Notes under the pieces: generated by a model
The model's database searches: none
The model's input: only the letters and a program-made list of their open reading frames with translations
What the model was told of the DNA's origin: nothing
Part shown: piece by piece, positions 8,761 through 18,369 of the stretch
How positions within the stretch are numbered: position 1 is the first letter of the stretch
Layout of the letters: every line of letters begins with the position of its first letter
Origin: Rhodobiaceae bacterium
GTDB lineage: Bacteria; Pseudomonadota; Alphaproteobacteria; Rhizobiales; TMED25
Reading direction: 5' to 3'
DNA length: 32,294 bases
Assembly (NCBI GenBank): GCA_018651345.1
Contig: JABIEF010000045.1
Span: 1 to 32,294 of the forward strand
Made by a program: the position numbers and the translations under genes

Positions 8761-9810
8761 ATGGCTAAATTGGAACAGATAAACCTTGGGGTTATAGGAG
8801 TAGGATGGGTTGGTGGAATAAGAGCGACGGCTTGTAAAAAAAATCCACTTATTGATAGATTACATATAGCAGAAATTAATAAAGCAAGACAAAACGAGTT
8901 AAAAGATGAACTTGAACCATATGCAATAACCGATAATTGGAAAGATATTGTTGATGATGATGATATTGATGCGGTCGTAATTTCTATGACCCCAGAGACA
9001 AAAAGGTTTCCAATGGTTATGGAATGTCTTGAAAAAGGTAAGCATGTATTTGTTGAAAAACCAATAGCACCTACAATTAAAGAGGCAGACGAAGCGCTTC
9101 AACTAGCAAAGAAAAATAATTTAAAACTTACAATTGGATATTCAAGGAGATTTGATCCAAGGTATGCTTATATGAATAAAGCTCTTAAAGGGGGGTTGAT
9201 TGGAGACCCCGTTACATGTCTTATTTCAAGGCATTCAACTCGAGAATTGGGCATGAAAATAACAGGTAGATCGAATTTGTCGCCTGCTTCAATCGCAGGG
9301 GTGCATGATATTGACTATATTTTGTGGGCAATGCAACCAAGGAAGCCAATTAGAGTGTATTCCCAAACATCAGGTAAGTTGTTCTCAAAAAATAGTGATA
9401 ATCCAGACCATCAGTGGGTTATGATAACTATGGATGATGGCACCACAATAACAATCGGTATTGGTTGGATTTTACCACCTCACACTCCAAACTATGTTCA
9501 AGCATTCATTGAGGTTATTGGAACAGAAGGTACTCTCACGATAGATGATTCCCATAAGGATATTCAATTGAGTACAATTAAAAATGGGATCCAATATCCA
9601 ATGTCATCAATGCCAGGAGAACAGATTGATCATGTATTTGCAGGTTCTATGCATGAGGAGGTAAATCATTTTATTAGCGCAATAGTTTTTGACCATCCTG
9701 TTATGATCACTGGCGATGAAGCAAAATTGGTTATGCAAGTATCCCAAGCAGCAGACATGTCTGTTGAATCAGGAGAACCAGTCTCTCTTCCACGAAATGA
9801 CTTTAAGTAA
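8761..9810 (+). CDS. Gfo/Idh/MocA family NAD(P)-dependent oxidoreductase (copy 1)
   Basis: N-terminal Rossmann GVIGVGWVGGIRA, EKPIAPTIKEAD, GYSRRFDPRY, GVHDIDYILW. Confidence 0.92.
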   Translation: MAKLEQINLGVIGVGWVGGIRATACKKNPLIDRLHIAEINKARQNELKDELEPYAITDNWKDIVDDDDIDAVVISMTPETKRFPMVMECLEKGKHVFVEKPIAPTIKEADEALQLAKKNNLKLTIGYSRRFDPRYAYMNKALKGGLIGDPVTCLISRHSTRELGMKITGRSNLSPASIAGVHDIDYILWAMQPRKPIRVYSQTSGKLFSKNSDNPDHQWVMITMDDGTTITIGIGWILPPHTPNYVQAFIEVIGTEGTLTIDDSHKDIQLSTIKNGIQYPMSSMPGEQIDHVFAGSMHEEVNHFISAIVFDHPVMITGDEAKLVMQVSQAADMSVESGEPVSLPRNDFK

Positions 9811-9823
9811 GTAGTTAGTTAAC

Positions 9824-10534
9824 ATGGATGAACAATTATTATTTAATTTAACATTTTCAACTGCATTGATTCCTATTTTGCAGATAATTTGGATAGACTT
9901 AATTTTAAGTGGAGATAATGCTATTGTCATTGCATTGGCGTGTAAAAACTTGTCTCCAAAAAAAAGACGATGGGGTTTAATTTTAGGTACTGGGGTAGCT
10001 ATTGCCTTAAGAATTTTCTTTGCTGGTATTGTAACACAAATATTAGATGCCCCATATGTAAGAACGGTCGGCGGTATTCTGCTTTTATGGATTGCAATAA
10101 AGTTGCTTTTACCTGAGAAAGAATCTGATATTAACTCGGGGAATCAAGCAAATACTTTATGGAAAGCAATTATAACTATTGCAATCGCCGATGCAGCAAT
10201 GAGTTTAGATAATGTTATTGCAGTGGCGGCTGTAGCGCACGGTTCAATAAGTTTAATAGCATTTGGTGTGCTATTCTCTATACCACTATTAATTATTGGT
10301 AGTTCATTCTTGCTTAAAGTATTTGATAAGTATCCAATCTTAATATGGTTCGGGGGTGCATTACTTGGATGGATATCTGGTCATTTATTATTGACGGATC
10401 CGGCAACAGAAAAAATGTTTACAACATTATTTGGGGATAGTACGATGATGATTAATATAGAAACCATAGGATCATTGTTAATTGCCATATTTGTGGTGCT
10501 TATTAGTAAAATGATTATAAGGTATAAAAGATAA
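9824..10534 (+). CDS. TerC/YjbE family integral membrane protein (putative metal ion transporter)
   Basis: WIDLILSGDNAIVIALACKNL and ADAAMSLDNVIAVAA signatures; multiple TM segments. Confidence 0.88.
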   Translation: MDEQLLFNLTFSTALIPILQIIWIDLILSGDNAIVIALACKNLSPKKRRWGLILGTGVAIALRIFFAGIVTQILDAPYVRTVGGILLLWIAIKLLLPEKESDINSGNQANTLWKAIITIAIADAAMSLDNVIAVAAVAHGSISLIAFGVLFSIPLLIIGSSFLLKVFDKYPILIWFGGALLGWISGHLLLTDPATEKMFTTLFGDSTMMINIETIGSLLIAIFVVLISKMIIRYKR

Positions 10535-10556
10535 TTTTTAAAAAAGGATTATATAA

Positions 10557-11588
10557 ATGATTCAGCCTCATTTGGATACGGTAAACGAAGCCGCAGCTTG
10601 GATTGGTCCAGAACTCAGAGATCGTATGGATTGGATTTTACATTTAAACGACATAGAATTAAAAGAAATAGATGATGCTTTGGAAAATATTAAAGCTAAA
10701 AACATAAGTATTCCATTTCTAAAATCAGATTTTTTACTTCCTACACTTAGCAAAAAGATAACAAGCTTATATGATATATTAGAAAATGGCTTAGGTTTTT
10801 CACTTGTTAGAGGTATCCCTCGAGATAAATATTCAAATGAAGAATGTGAGATTATTTACTGGGGTATAGGTATTCATTTGGGTACTCCAGTTTCACAAAA
10901 TACAAGAGGACATTTATTAGGTCATGTAACTGATGAGGGAAGAAAAATTTCAGACCCTAATACAAGAATGTATCAAACAAAATTAAGAATGGATTTCCAT
11001 ACGGACCAGTTACCAGTTGATGTTGTTGGTTTATTTTGCCAGAGAAATGCAAAAAAAGGAGGGGCTAGTTATTTGGTTAGTGCTCTAGCTGTCCATAATG
11101 TTCTTTTAAAAGAGAGACCAGATTTAATTGAAGTATTGCACCAACCTTTTAATCTGGATTGGCGTGGTGAAAATGCAGATAATGAGCAGCCTTGGTATAC
11201 TTGTCCAATGTATAGTTATTATGATAATAAATTATCAGCCCGGCTAACCTCAAGAGCATTTTTTGAATCTGTCGTAAGACACGGAGAACATCTTGCTCTT
11301 AGTGATATTCAGCGTGAAGCTCTTGATGTTGTTCAAGAAATCAGCGAAAGAGAATCATTACGTTTCTCAATGGGTTTTACAGAAGGGGATATTCAATTTA
11401 TTAACAATCATCAGATATTGCATGCAAGAGAAGATTACGAAGATTATGAAGAAACACATTTAAAAAGGCATTTGCTAAGAATGTGGATATCATTTCCACA
11501 AGAACACCGCAGGAATTTATCACCAGAATTACAAGAAAGATATTCATATGTTGAACGTGGCGGCATAGCAAAGAAAGAGGTGGCATAA
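10557..11588 (+). CDS. TauD/TfdA family (2-oxoglutarate/Fe(II)-type) dioxygenase
   Basis: MDFHTDQ (HxD), distal NHQILHAREDY, LLRMWISFP: TauD/TfdA metal and cosubstrate motifs. Confidence 0.88.
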   Translation: MIQPHLDTVNEAAAWIGPELRDRMDWILHLNDIELKEIDDALENIKAKNISIPFLKSDFLLPTLSKKITSLYDILENGLGFSLVRGIPRDKYSNEECEIIYWGIGIHLGTPVSQNTRGHLLGHVTDEGRKISDPNTRMYQTKLRMDFHTDQLPVDVVGLFCQRNAKKGGASYLVSALAVHNVLLKERPDLIEVLHQPFNLDWRGENADNEQPWYTCPMYSYYDNKLSARLTSRAFFESVVRHGEHLALSDIQREALDVVQEISERESLRFSMGFTEGDIQFINNHQILHAREDYEDYEETHLKRHLLRMWISFPQEHRRNLSPELQERYSYVERGGIAKKEVA

Positions 11589-12688
11589 TGGTTATAAATA
11601 TTGGATTTAATAAAAAAAAACTTGGTGTTGCTGTTATAGGTTCGGGAAGAATAGGAACTCATAGAGCACGCTTAGCTGCATTGCATTCTGCTGTCACTTA
11701 CTTGGTTGTAGGTGATATTAATGAGGAAGCAGCAAAAAAACTAGCGGATTTAACAAATGCAAGTAGATATTCTACAGATGCATTGTCGTTAATTAATGAT
11801 CCCAGAGTTGATGTTGTTATTGTCTCTACTCCAGAAGATGCGCATGCCTTTTCTGTTGAGGCAGCTATTAATGCTGGAAAATCTGTACTGGTTGAGAAAC
11901 CGCTTGCTCTTACGATAGAAGACGGAGACAGATTAGCAAATTTAGCCCGTGAAAAAGGAGTTGATCTTAGAATTGGTTATTCTCAAAGATTTTTACAAAA
12001 ATATTTTGTCGCAAGAGATGAAATCTCTAGAGGTAAGATTGGACCAATTCTTGGAGGAATGACCAGGGTTTATAATACAAGAACAAATATGTTAGCTATT
12101 TTAAAAAGATGCCCTGAAGCGACTCCAATATTAGATATTATAACATATAATGTTGATTATATTGGATGGTGTCTTGGTCCAGATGTTGTTCCAGTTGAGG
12201 TTCAGGCAATGGGATACGGTACTGTTTTTAGAGATCAAGGTTATGATGTTGATGATATTAGCCTGACGATGGTAAAATATTCAACAGGGGCAGTTTTTTC
12301 ATTTGATATTTGTTATGCTCTCCCCGGCGGATTTCCAACAACAGGACAAAGTGTTCGTATGGAAATAATGGGTAGAGATGGCGTTGTATTGATTGACGAT
12401 GATCACAGAGATCAAATTTTATATACGGAACATGGGTATGAGAACGCTTATGCAAAAGATCAGAAATTGAATTTAGCATTTCTTGGTAGTAGATCTTCGG
12501 GTGAATGGGCTGATGGACAAATGTTTGGTCGTATAGCTGATGAAACAAGAGAATGGCTTGATTCCCAGTCTACCGGAGCTAAATGTCATTTAACAACAGC
12601 TGAGGAAGCCCGTCAAACATTAAAAGTTACTCTAGCAATGGGTGTGGCTTCTGAAACAGGTCAGCCTATTCCTCTTGCTAATATATAG
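11588..12688 (+). CDS. Gfo/Idh/MocA family oxidoreductase (copy 2)
   Basis: GSGRIGTHRARLAA Rossmann motif, EKPLALTIEDGD, GYSQRF, NVDYIGW; starts on the last base of the upstream stop (TAATG). Confidence 0.92.
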   Translation: MVINIGFNKKKLGVAVIGSGRIGTHRARLAALHSAVTYLVVGDINEEAAKKLADLTNASRYSTDALSLINDPRVDVVIVSTPEDAHAFSVEAAINAGKSVLVEKPLALTIEDGDRLANLAREKGVDLRIGYSQRFLQKYFVARDEISRGKIGPILGGMTRVYNTRTNMLAILKRCPEATPILDIITYNVDYIGWCLGPDVVPVEVQAMGYGTVFRDQGYDVDDISLTMVKYSTGAVFSFDICYALPGGFPTTGQSVRMEIMGRDGVVLIDDDHRDQILYTEHGYENAYAKDQKLNLAFLGSRSSGEWADGQMFGRIADETREWLDSQSTGAKCHLTTAEEARQTLKVTLAMGVASETGQPIPLANI

Positions 12689-12708
12689 ATAAAAATTCGG
12701 ATTTTTAT
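12689..12708. terminator. Candidate bidirectional hairpin between convergent genes
   Basis: ATAAAAAT-TCGG-ATTTTTAT perfect 8-bp stem with tetraloop, located exactly between convergent stops; stem is A/T only. Confidence 0.4.
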
Positions 12709-12721
12709 ACCTATAGATAGA

Positions 12722-13141
12722 CTAGGATGGCTCTTTCCAGCCTTCTGTTTTTAATTCTTCTATAGCTTCAAGCATGCATGTCACGCTATAGGTAAGCACC
12801 ATTGCTCCCCCTGGATTTACGCATACCATAAGCGCCTCAGCAATTTCTTCTGGATGAAGTCCAAGCTTAAGACCTTTTTTAAGATGAGCTTTTAAGTGCT
12901 GCTGATTGTGAGGGTTTGATCCTTTAACGGCCAAGGCCACAATATGGAATAATTCATGCATCTTCTCATCATAACGCCTAGTTTTTTTCCTAATCTCGTC
13001 ATCTAAATCAAGCATAATTTTAACATACGCTGGAAATCTATTTGCTAGCCATTCATGTGCAGGATAGACGTGACCTCTTCGTGAAGCAAAGGTGTCAAAT
13101 AGTTTTTTAGTTTCATACTCTGGTTTCTTCTTATTATCCAT
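12722..13141 (-). CDS. Carboxymuconolactone decarboxylase (CMD) family protein
   Basis: 139 aa helical protein with H..F, LKLGLHPEEIAEALMVCVNPGGAMVL; gamma-CMD-like, without an AhpD CxxC. Confidence 0.78.
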   Translation of the reverse strand: MDNKKKPEYETKKLFDTFASRRGHVYPAHEWLANRFPAYVKIMLDLDDEIRKKTRRYDEKMHELFHIVALAVKGSNPHNQQHLKAHLKKGLKLGLHPEEIAEALMVCVNPGGAMVLTYSVTCMLEAIEELKTEGWKEPS

Positions 13142-13163
13142 ATTCTTTCCTTAAGTTTGAATA

Positions 13164-14171
13164 TTAAATAAAGGCTTTAATATTTTCTGATAGTATTAAT
13201 TTCTTTTCATCATCAGTTATTGTTTTGCAATTTTTGACAAAATCAACAGGATAAGGTTCGCCCATGTCAGCTGGATAATCACTTCCTAAGAGAACTTGCG
13301 AAGAGCCAACGGTATCAATTAAATAACGAAGCGATCTATCGGAATGTGTTATTGAGTCAAAGTACATCTTTTTAACATAGTCAGAAGGTAAGTTTTTTAT
13401 TCCCTCACTTGCTTCTGGACGGACATTATATCCATGATCGAACCTTCCAATCCCATGGCACGCATAACCGCCTGCATGTGCAAAGCAAAGTTTTATATTT
13501 GGCAACTTGTCCATAACTCCACCGAATATTATAGAAGCGATAGCATTTGTGGTTTCTAATGGATTTCCAATTAAATTACGTAAATGGTATTTATTAAGCC
13601 ATGAATTTGCTCTACCACCCCTTGTCGGATGAAAGAAAATAAGTGCTCCAAGAGAGTCGGCCATTTCTAATACAGGAAACAATTTATCACTATCCCAGTC
13701 TAATCCATTTACATGAGTTGATACCATGGCTCCTAGAAATCCTAGATCTTTAACACATCTTTCTAGTTCCCTTACAGCAGAATCTGTATCTTGCAGAGGA
13801 AGAAATCCAAACCCCTTATATCTTGAAGTATCTGTTTGTATATAATCAGCTATATCATCATTTGTATCTTTTGCAAAAGGAACACAATCTGATTTATCTA
13901 ATCCATGCCAATGCATTAGAGGGCTGAGGCTTAAAACATGCATGTCAACCTTTCTCTTATCCATCGATTCTAGTCTCATTTCTGGTGTTTCCATTTTTTT
14001 AGGCCAAGGTAATACCATTGTTTCACTTCCAGATGATGTTGACAATTTCCCATCTTTATCTCTAGAAAATTTAATTCCATGCCAAGTTCCTCCTTCGTTA
14101 GCTATTTTTACAGCCATTCTTGGTGCTACATGGGTATGCATATCAACTATTTTTGTAGATTTTTTTTCCAT
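13164..14171 (-). CDS. Amidohydrolase family 2 / ACMSD-type metal-dependent hydrolase or decarboxylase
   Basis: VDMHTHVAPRM (HxH), LIFFHPTRGG, CFAHAGGYACHGIGR, LLGSDYPADMGEPYP. Confidence 0.9.
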   Translation of the reverse strand: MEKKSTKIVDMHTHVAPRMAVKIANEGGTWHGIKFSRDKDGKLSTSSGSETMVLPWPKKMETPEMRLESMDKRKVDMHVLSLSPLMHWHGLDKSDCVPFAKDTNDDIADYIQTDTSRYKGFGFLPLQDTDSAVRELERCVKDLGFLGAMVSTHVNGLDWDSDKLFPVLEMADSLGALIFFHPTRGGRANSWLNKYHLRNLIGNPLETTNAIASIIFGGVMDKLPNIKLCFAHAGGYACHGIGRFDHGYNVRPEASEGIKNLPSDYVKKMYFDSITHSDRSLRYLIDTVGSSQVLLGSDYPADMGEPYPVDFVKNCKTITDDEKKLILSENIKAFI

Positions 14172-14260
14172 ACTTATTCCTCTCTATTATCTATGCAGTA
14201 TAATATAATTTATAAGAATTTTAATTGATATAATTTTCTATAATAAATTAATAAATAGTA

Positions 14261-15661
14261 TCAAATTATATTTTTTCTTTTCATTGAGGATGGTATATTC
14301 ATAGATTCTCTATATTTTGCAACTGTTCTCCTGGCAATATCAATATCATATTTTTTTAATAGATTTACTAGCTTATCATCGGATAGTCTCTCAGAATTTA
14401 TTTCATTTTTTATTAATTTTTTAATATGAAATTTAACAGATTCCGATGAAACCATCTTTGATTCACTTAGCGAAGAAACACCAAAATCAAAGAAATATTT
14501 CAACTCATAGACCCCTCTCGGTGTTTGTATGTATTTATTGCTAGTAATACGACTAATAGTTGATTCATGCATCTCTACTTTATCGGCAATTGTTCTCAGG
14601 TTAAGGGGTTTTAAATACTCGACTCCATGATCAAGAAAACCTTTTTGTTGTAATATAATTTCATTAGAGACTTTGGTTAATGTAGAAGCTCTTTGTTTAA
14701 TGCTTTTTAGTAACCATTTTGCATCCATTAAACAACTTGATATATATTTTTTTTCTTTATCATGTAAGGCACTATTTTTAATAAGGTTACCATATGATCT
14801 ATTGATGGTGATTTTGGGGATTGATTCACCATTTATAATTGAATAATAGCTGCCGTTGATTTTTTTTTCTATAATCACATCGGGAATGATTGTTTGCAGA
14901 GTATCCCTTGAAAAAATTATACCAGGTTTAGGATTCAAGGTTTTAATTAAATCTATAATACTCTTAATTTTCTCATTATCAATACCACTAATTTTGGTAA
15001 ATTCAGCATACTTATTTTCTGCTATAAGATCTAAATTATCAAGGAATATTTTAACATCCTCATTAATCATTTTCTTTTCTTGAAGTTGAAGTGTTAAGCA
15101 TTCTTGAAGGGATCTAGAAAAAATTCCAGTCGGCTCAAAAGACTGGGCCTTAGTCAACGTATCTAATATTAATTTTTCTGACACGCCTAGTTTTTTGCTA
15201 ATATTTTTTGTTTCTTCTGTTAAGTATCCTGCGTCATCTACTATGCCAATCAAATAATGTGTAATTATATTTTCTATTCTAGTAAACGATGACATCATTA
15301 GCTGTTCGGATAAATATTCTCTTAGAGATTTATTAGGTATAGAATTCTCAAATATTTCAAGATACATACCTTCTTTGTTGGTCGGTTTTCTATTTTGAGC
15401 AGGTAAGCTTAATAAATTTTGATTAATCTCCCTTTCTCTTATTTTATTGTTTAAACTATTGTCCGTTCCGATAGATTCTTCTGTATTTTCAGAATCGTTA
15501 AGGTAAGATTCATTTAAAAGCGGATTTTTTTCAAGTTCTTTATCTACAAATGTACGTAGGTCAATATTTGATAATTCTAGTAATTTTATAGCTTGTTGTA
15601 ATTGAGGCGTTAAGGATAGCCCCTGTATTTGTTTGTTTTGAATATTTATTTTTAGATTCAT
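14261..15661 (-). CDS. rpoN: RNA polymerase sigma-54 factor
   Basis: N-terminal LSLTPQLQQAIKLLELS and C-terminal RpoN box ARRTVAKYRE; downstream of lptB as is typical. Confidence 0.96.
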   Translation of the reverse strand: MNLKINIQNKQIQGLSLTPQLQQAIKLLELSNIDLRTFVDKELEKNPLLNESYLNDSENTEESIGTDNSLNNKIREREINQNLLSLPAQNRKPTNKEGMYLEIFENSIPNKSLREYLSEQLMMSSFTRIENIITHYLIGIVDDAGYLTEETKNISKKLGVSEKLILDTLTKAQSFEPTGIFSRSLQECLTLQLQEKKMINEDVKIFLDNLDLIAENKYAEFTKISGIDNEKIKSIIDLIKTLNPKPGIIFSRDTLQTIIPDVIIEKKINGSYYSIINGESIPKITINRSYGNLIKNSALHDKEKKYISSCLMDAKWLLKSIKQRASTLTKVSNEIILQQKGFLDHGVEYLKPLNLRTIADKVEMHESTISRITSNKYIQTPRGVYELKYFFDFGVSSLSESKMVSSESVKFHIKKLIKNEINSERLSDDKLVNLLKKYDIDIARRTVAKYRESMNIPSSMKRKNII

Positions 15662-15687
15662 ACCTACAACGTAATAATTATATTCGT

Positions 15688-16419
15688 TTAAAGATTAAAT
15701 TGATCGCCTAGATAAACTCTCTTTGCATCAGTGTCATTTATAATTTCATCAGGGCTGCCTTCAACTAACAGATTGCCATCATGAACAATATAAGCTCTAT
15801 CAACAAGGCTTAATGTTTCTCTAACATTGTGGTCTGTGATTAAGACGCCTATACCATTATTTGTTAAGTTCTTTATAAGGCCCTTAATGTCATTAATTGC
15901 CAATGGATCAATACCAGAAAATGGTTCATCCATTAAGATAAATCGTGGGTTAGTGGTTAAGGCTCTTGCAATCTCAACTCTTCTTCTTTCTCCGCCTGAA
16001 AGGGAAACACTTTTACTGTTAGCTATTTTCTCAAGCCCAAACTTCTTCAATAATTCTCTGAGCTTATTATTTCTTTTAATTTTATTTTTTTCAGAAATCT
16101 CTAGAATACATTCTATATTTTCTTTTACTGTTAAGCCGCGGAAAATTGATGGTTCTTGAGGAAGATAGCTTACGCCTAACCTAGCTCTTCTATACATCGG
16201 TAGCAGCGTTATATTATGACCGTCTATATATATTGAGCCACGGTCTGGTTTTATTAAACCCATTATAATATAAAACATTGTTGTTTTTCCGGCTCCATTA
16301 GGACCCAACAGGCCAATCACCTCTCCGGGCTTTAAATTTATGGAAATATCATGAATTACAGGTATCCTGTTGTAACTTTTTCCAATATTATTTATCTGCA
16401 ACCCTTGTGAATTATTCAT
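15688..16419 (-). CDS. lptB: LPS export ABC transporter ATP-binding protein
   Basis: Walker A GPNGAGKTT, signature LSGGERRRVEIARAL, LMDEPFSGIDPLA; lptC-lptA-lptB-rpoN context. Confidence 0.96.
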   Translation of the reverse strand: MNNSQGLQINNIGKSYNRIPVIHDISINLKPGEVIGLLGPNGAGKTTMFYIIMGLIKPDRGSIYIDGHNITLLPMYRRARLGVSYLPQEPSIFRGLTVKENIECILEISEKNKIKRNNKLRELLKKFGLEKIANSKSVSLSGGERRRVEIARALTTNPRFILMDEPFSGIDPLAINDIKGLIKNLTNNGIGVLITDHNVRETLSLVDRAYIVHDGNLLVEGSPDEIINDTDAKRVYLGDQFNL

Positions 16420-16444
16420 ACTATTATTTCAGTTTTATATTTTA

Positions 16445-16972
16445 TCAATTATTTTGGTTTGGAGTTAGAATTGCACGAACTTTTCCATCCTTATTAGTTT
16501 CGGATGATATTATTTTTATTTTTCGAGAGTTCAAGTCTACGAGAGCAGTCTCTCCTTTGATAGCATTATTCCCTTTACTAAATAGAATGTTTCCAGAAAG
16601 TGTAATTTTTTTGGTCAATAGATCATAAAATGCTTTGTTACCACTTGCAATTTGATCGTCTATTTGAATTAAGACATTATTTGAACACTCAATAGATTCA
16701 ATGGAAGTTTTTTTATTAGATTCTTCATATTTGTATATAATATGAACTAAATCTGCTGTTAATGATATTTTATCTTGCACTATTCGTACTTGACCAGAAA
16801 ATATTGCTTTTTTTTCATTCTCTAGTATTTCCAATGAGTTCGCCTCTATATTGATAGGCAGATCCTGGTCAACTGATAATTTATCAACGCTTCCTGTAAG
16901 ACCTTCGGCATATGTATTAAATGTTGAAAATATTATTATAGAGATTATTATAAATATTTTTTTTATGTTCAT
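16445..16972 (-). CDS. lptA: LPS transport periplasmic protein LptA (OstA domain)
   Basis: Signal peptide, INIEANSLEILENEKKAIFSGQVRIVQDKISLTAD; position between lptC and lptB. Confidence 0.88.
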   Translation of the reverse strand: MNIKKIFIIISIIIFSTFNTYAEGLTGSVDKLSVDQDLPINIEANSLEILENEKKAIFSGQVRIVQDKISLTADLVHIIYKYEESNKKTSIESIECSNNVLIQIDDQIASGNKAFYDLLTKKITLSGNILFSKGNNAIKGETALVDLNSRKIKIISSETNKDGKVRAILTPNQNN

Positions 16973-17625
16973 TTTTTATCGCATTCACTTTTCTTATCTT
17001 GATTAAACACCATATTTATTCCATTTTTTAATTTTAAAACTTTCCCTTTATTTGTTATTCTAAGGGCGTTTCCTAGAATACAAGTACCTGGAGTTTTGAT
17101 AATTATTGGACTTTGGCTAAAAACACTATTATTATTAAGGTTTATTGACGCTTTCTGCATATAAGATACATAATTAGAAGCTGTTGTAATTATAATATTA
17201 TCTTCCAGTATTAGTGTTTTTCTTTTGTTATCATACGTTGCTTTATCTGCAAAAATCTGAGTAGTATTATCAGTATTAATATTCATTAAAGCTTGAATTT
17301 CTTTCAGATATATTAAATTCTTTTGATTTATATCATTTTTAGCATTTTTAGCATTAATTTGGAAGTTTTCATTATTATTATCTACACCAGCGAGCATGGG
17401 GTTTATGATTTCAATTGATGCATCTGGAATGTCAAAGGAATCCTCACTAAAAGAATCTAAATCGGATTTATTTATAATAATCCCTCTAAAAGAATATAGA
17501 ACGATACCTATTGACGCAATCATCACGATTAGAATAATTCTATTTAGAATGAATACGGTATTTGTGTGTTTTCTTGCTTTTTTTATTTCACTGGGGTCTA
17601 CGGTTTCATACTTTAGATTATCCAT
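16969..17625 (-). CDS. lptC: LPS export system protein LptC
   Basis: N-terminal TM plus OstA-like domain (INAKNAKND...ADKATYDNKRKTLILEDNIII); overlaps lptA by 4 bp. Confidence 0.82.
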   Translation of the reverse strand: MDNLKYETVDPSEIKKARKHTNTVFILNRIILIVMIASIGIVLYSFRGIIINKSDLDSFSEDSFDIPDASIEIINPMLAGVDNNNENFQINAKNAKNDINQKNLIYLKEIQALMNINTDNTTQIFADKATYDNKRKTLILEDNIIITTASNYVSYMQKASINLNNNSVFSQSPIIIKTPGTCILGNALRITNKGKVLKLKNGINMVFNQDKKSECDKK

Positions 17626-17654
17626 TTTTAATTAACCGATATGAATATTTATTA

Positions 17655-18266
17655 TTAGTGAGAAAAAATATTTGTGTCATTCCATCCTAGTAAATCTAAT
17701 TTAACTTGTGTGGAAAGAAACTTATGACATTCGTTGGCTATTTCTATTCTGTTTTCTCTTATTAACATTTCGTCTAAAATATCTTTAATTCTATGTAAAT
17801 ATAAAACATCTTGAGCGGCATATTTCTTTTGATCATTGCTTAAAAACTCTCGCCCCCAGTCAGAGCTTTGTTGTTGTTTAGAAATATCCACATTTAATAA
17901 CTCTTTGCATAAATCTTTTAATCCGTGTCTATCTGTATAAGTTCTTATTATTTTTGATGCAATTTTAGTACAATACACAGAGTTGACGTCTATTTTTAGA
18001 TGGTATTTTATCATAGCCATATCAAATCTTGCATAATGGAATATTTTTATAACCTTTTCATCCTCTAAGATTTTTTTCAAATTTATAGCAGGAGAAATTT
18101 TTTTTTCAAATTTAACTAAATAAACGTCTTCATTACCAGTTGATATTTGCATTAAGCATAATCTGTCTTTTATTGGATTTAATCCCATAGTTTCCGTATC
18201 AATGGCGATAATTTTTCCTAAATCAAGATTGGATGGAATATCATTCTGATATAATTTAATACTCAT
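17655..18266 (-). CDS. rnd: Ribonuclease D-type 3'-5' exonuclease (short form, no HRDC domain)
   Basis: DEDD motifs: IAIDTETMGLNPIKDRLCLMQIS, HYARFDMAMI, YAAQDVLYLHRI; 203 aa. Confidence 0.85.
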   Translation of the reverse strand: MSIKLYQNDIPSNLDLGKIIAIDTETMGLNPIKDRLCLMQISTGNEDVYLVKFEKKISPAINLKKILEDEKVIKIFHYARFDMAMIKYHLKIDVNSVYCTKIASKIIRTYTDRHGLKDLCKELLNVDISKQQQSSDWGREFLSNDQKKYAAQDVLYLHRIKDILDEMLIRENRIEIANECHKFLSTQVKLDLLGWNDTNIFSH

Positions 18267-18369
18267 TAGAAACCTTTGTGTTGTTCGAAGAATTTTAACA
18301 TGTTTATCGTCTAAAATACATAATAAAGGACTATAATCATAAATATCGTTACATAAAAGTATGTTTTTC

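Noticed and set aside
3596-14260. Genomic island integrated at tRNA-Phe
   Set aside because: No integrase, and I could not find a repeat of the tRNA 3' end (TTCAAATCTAGGTCGGGGC) elsewhere in the window; adjacency alone is not enough.
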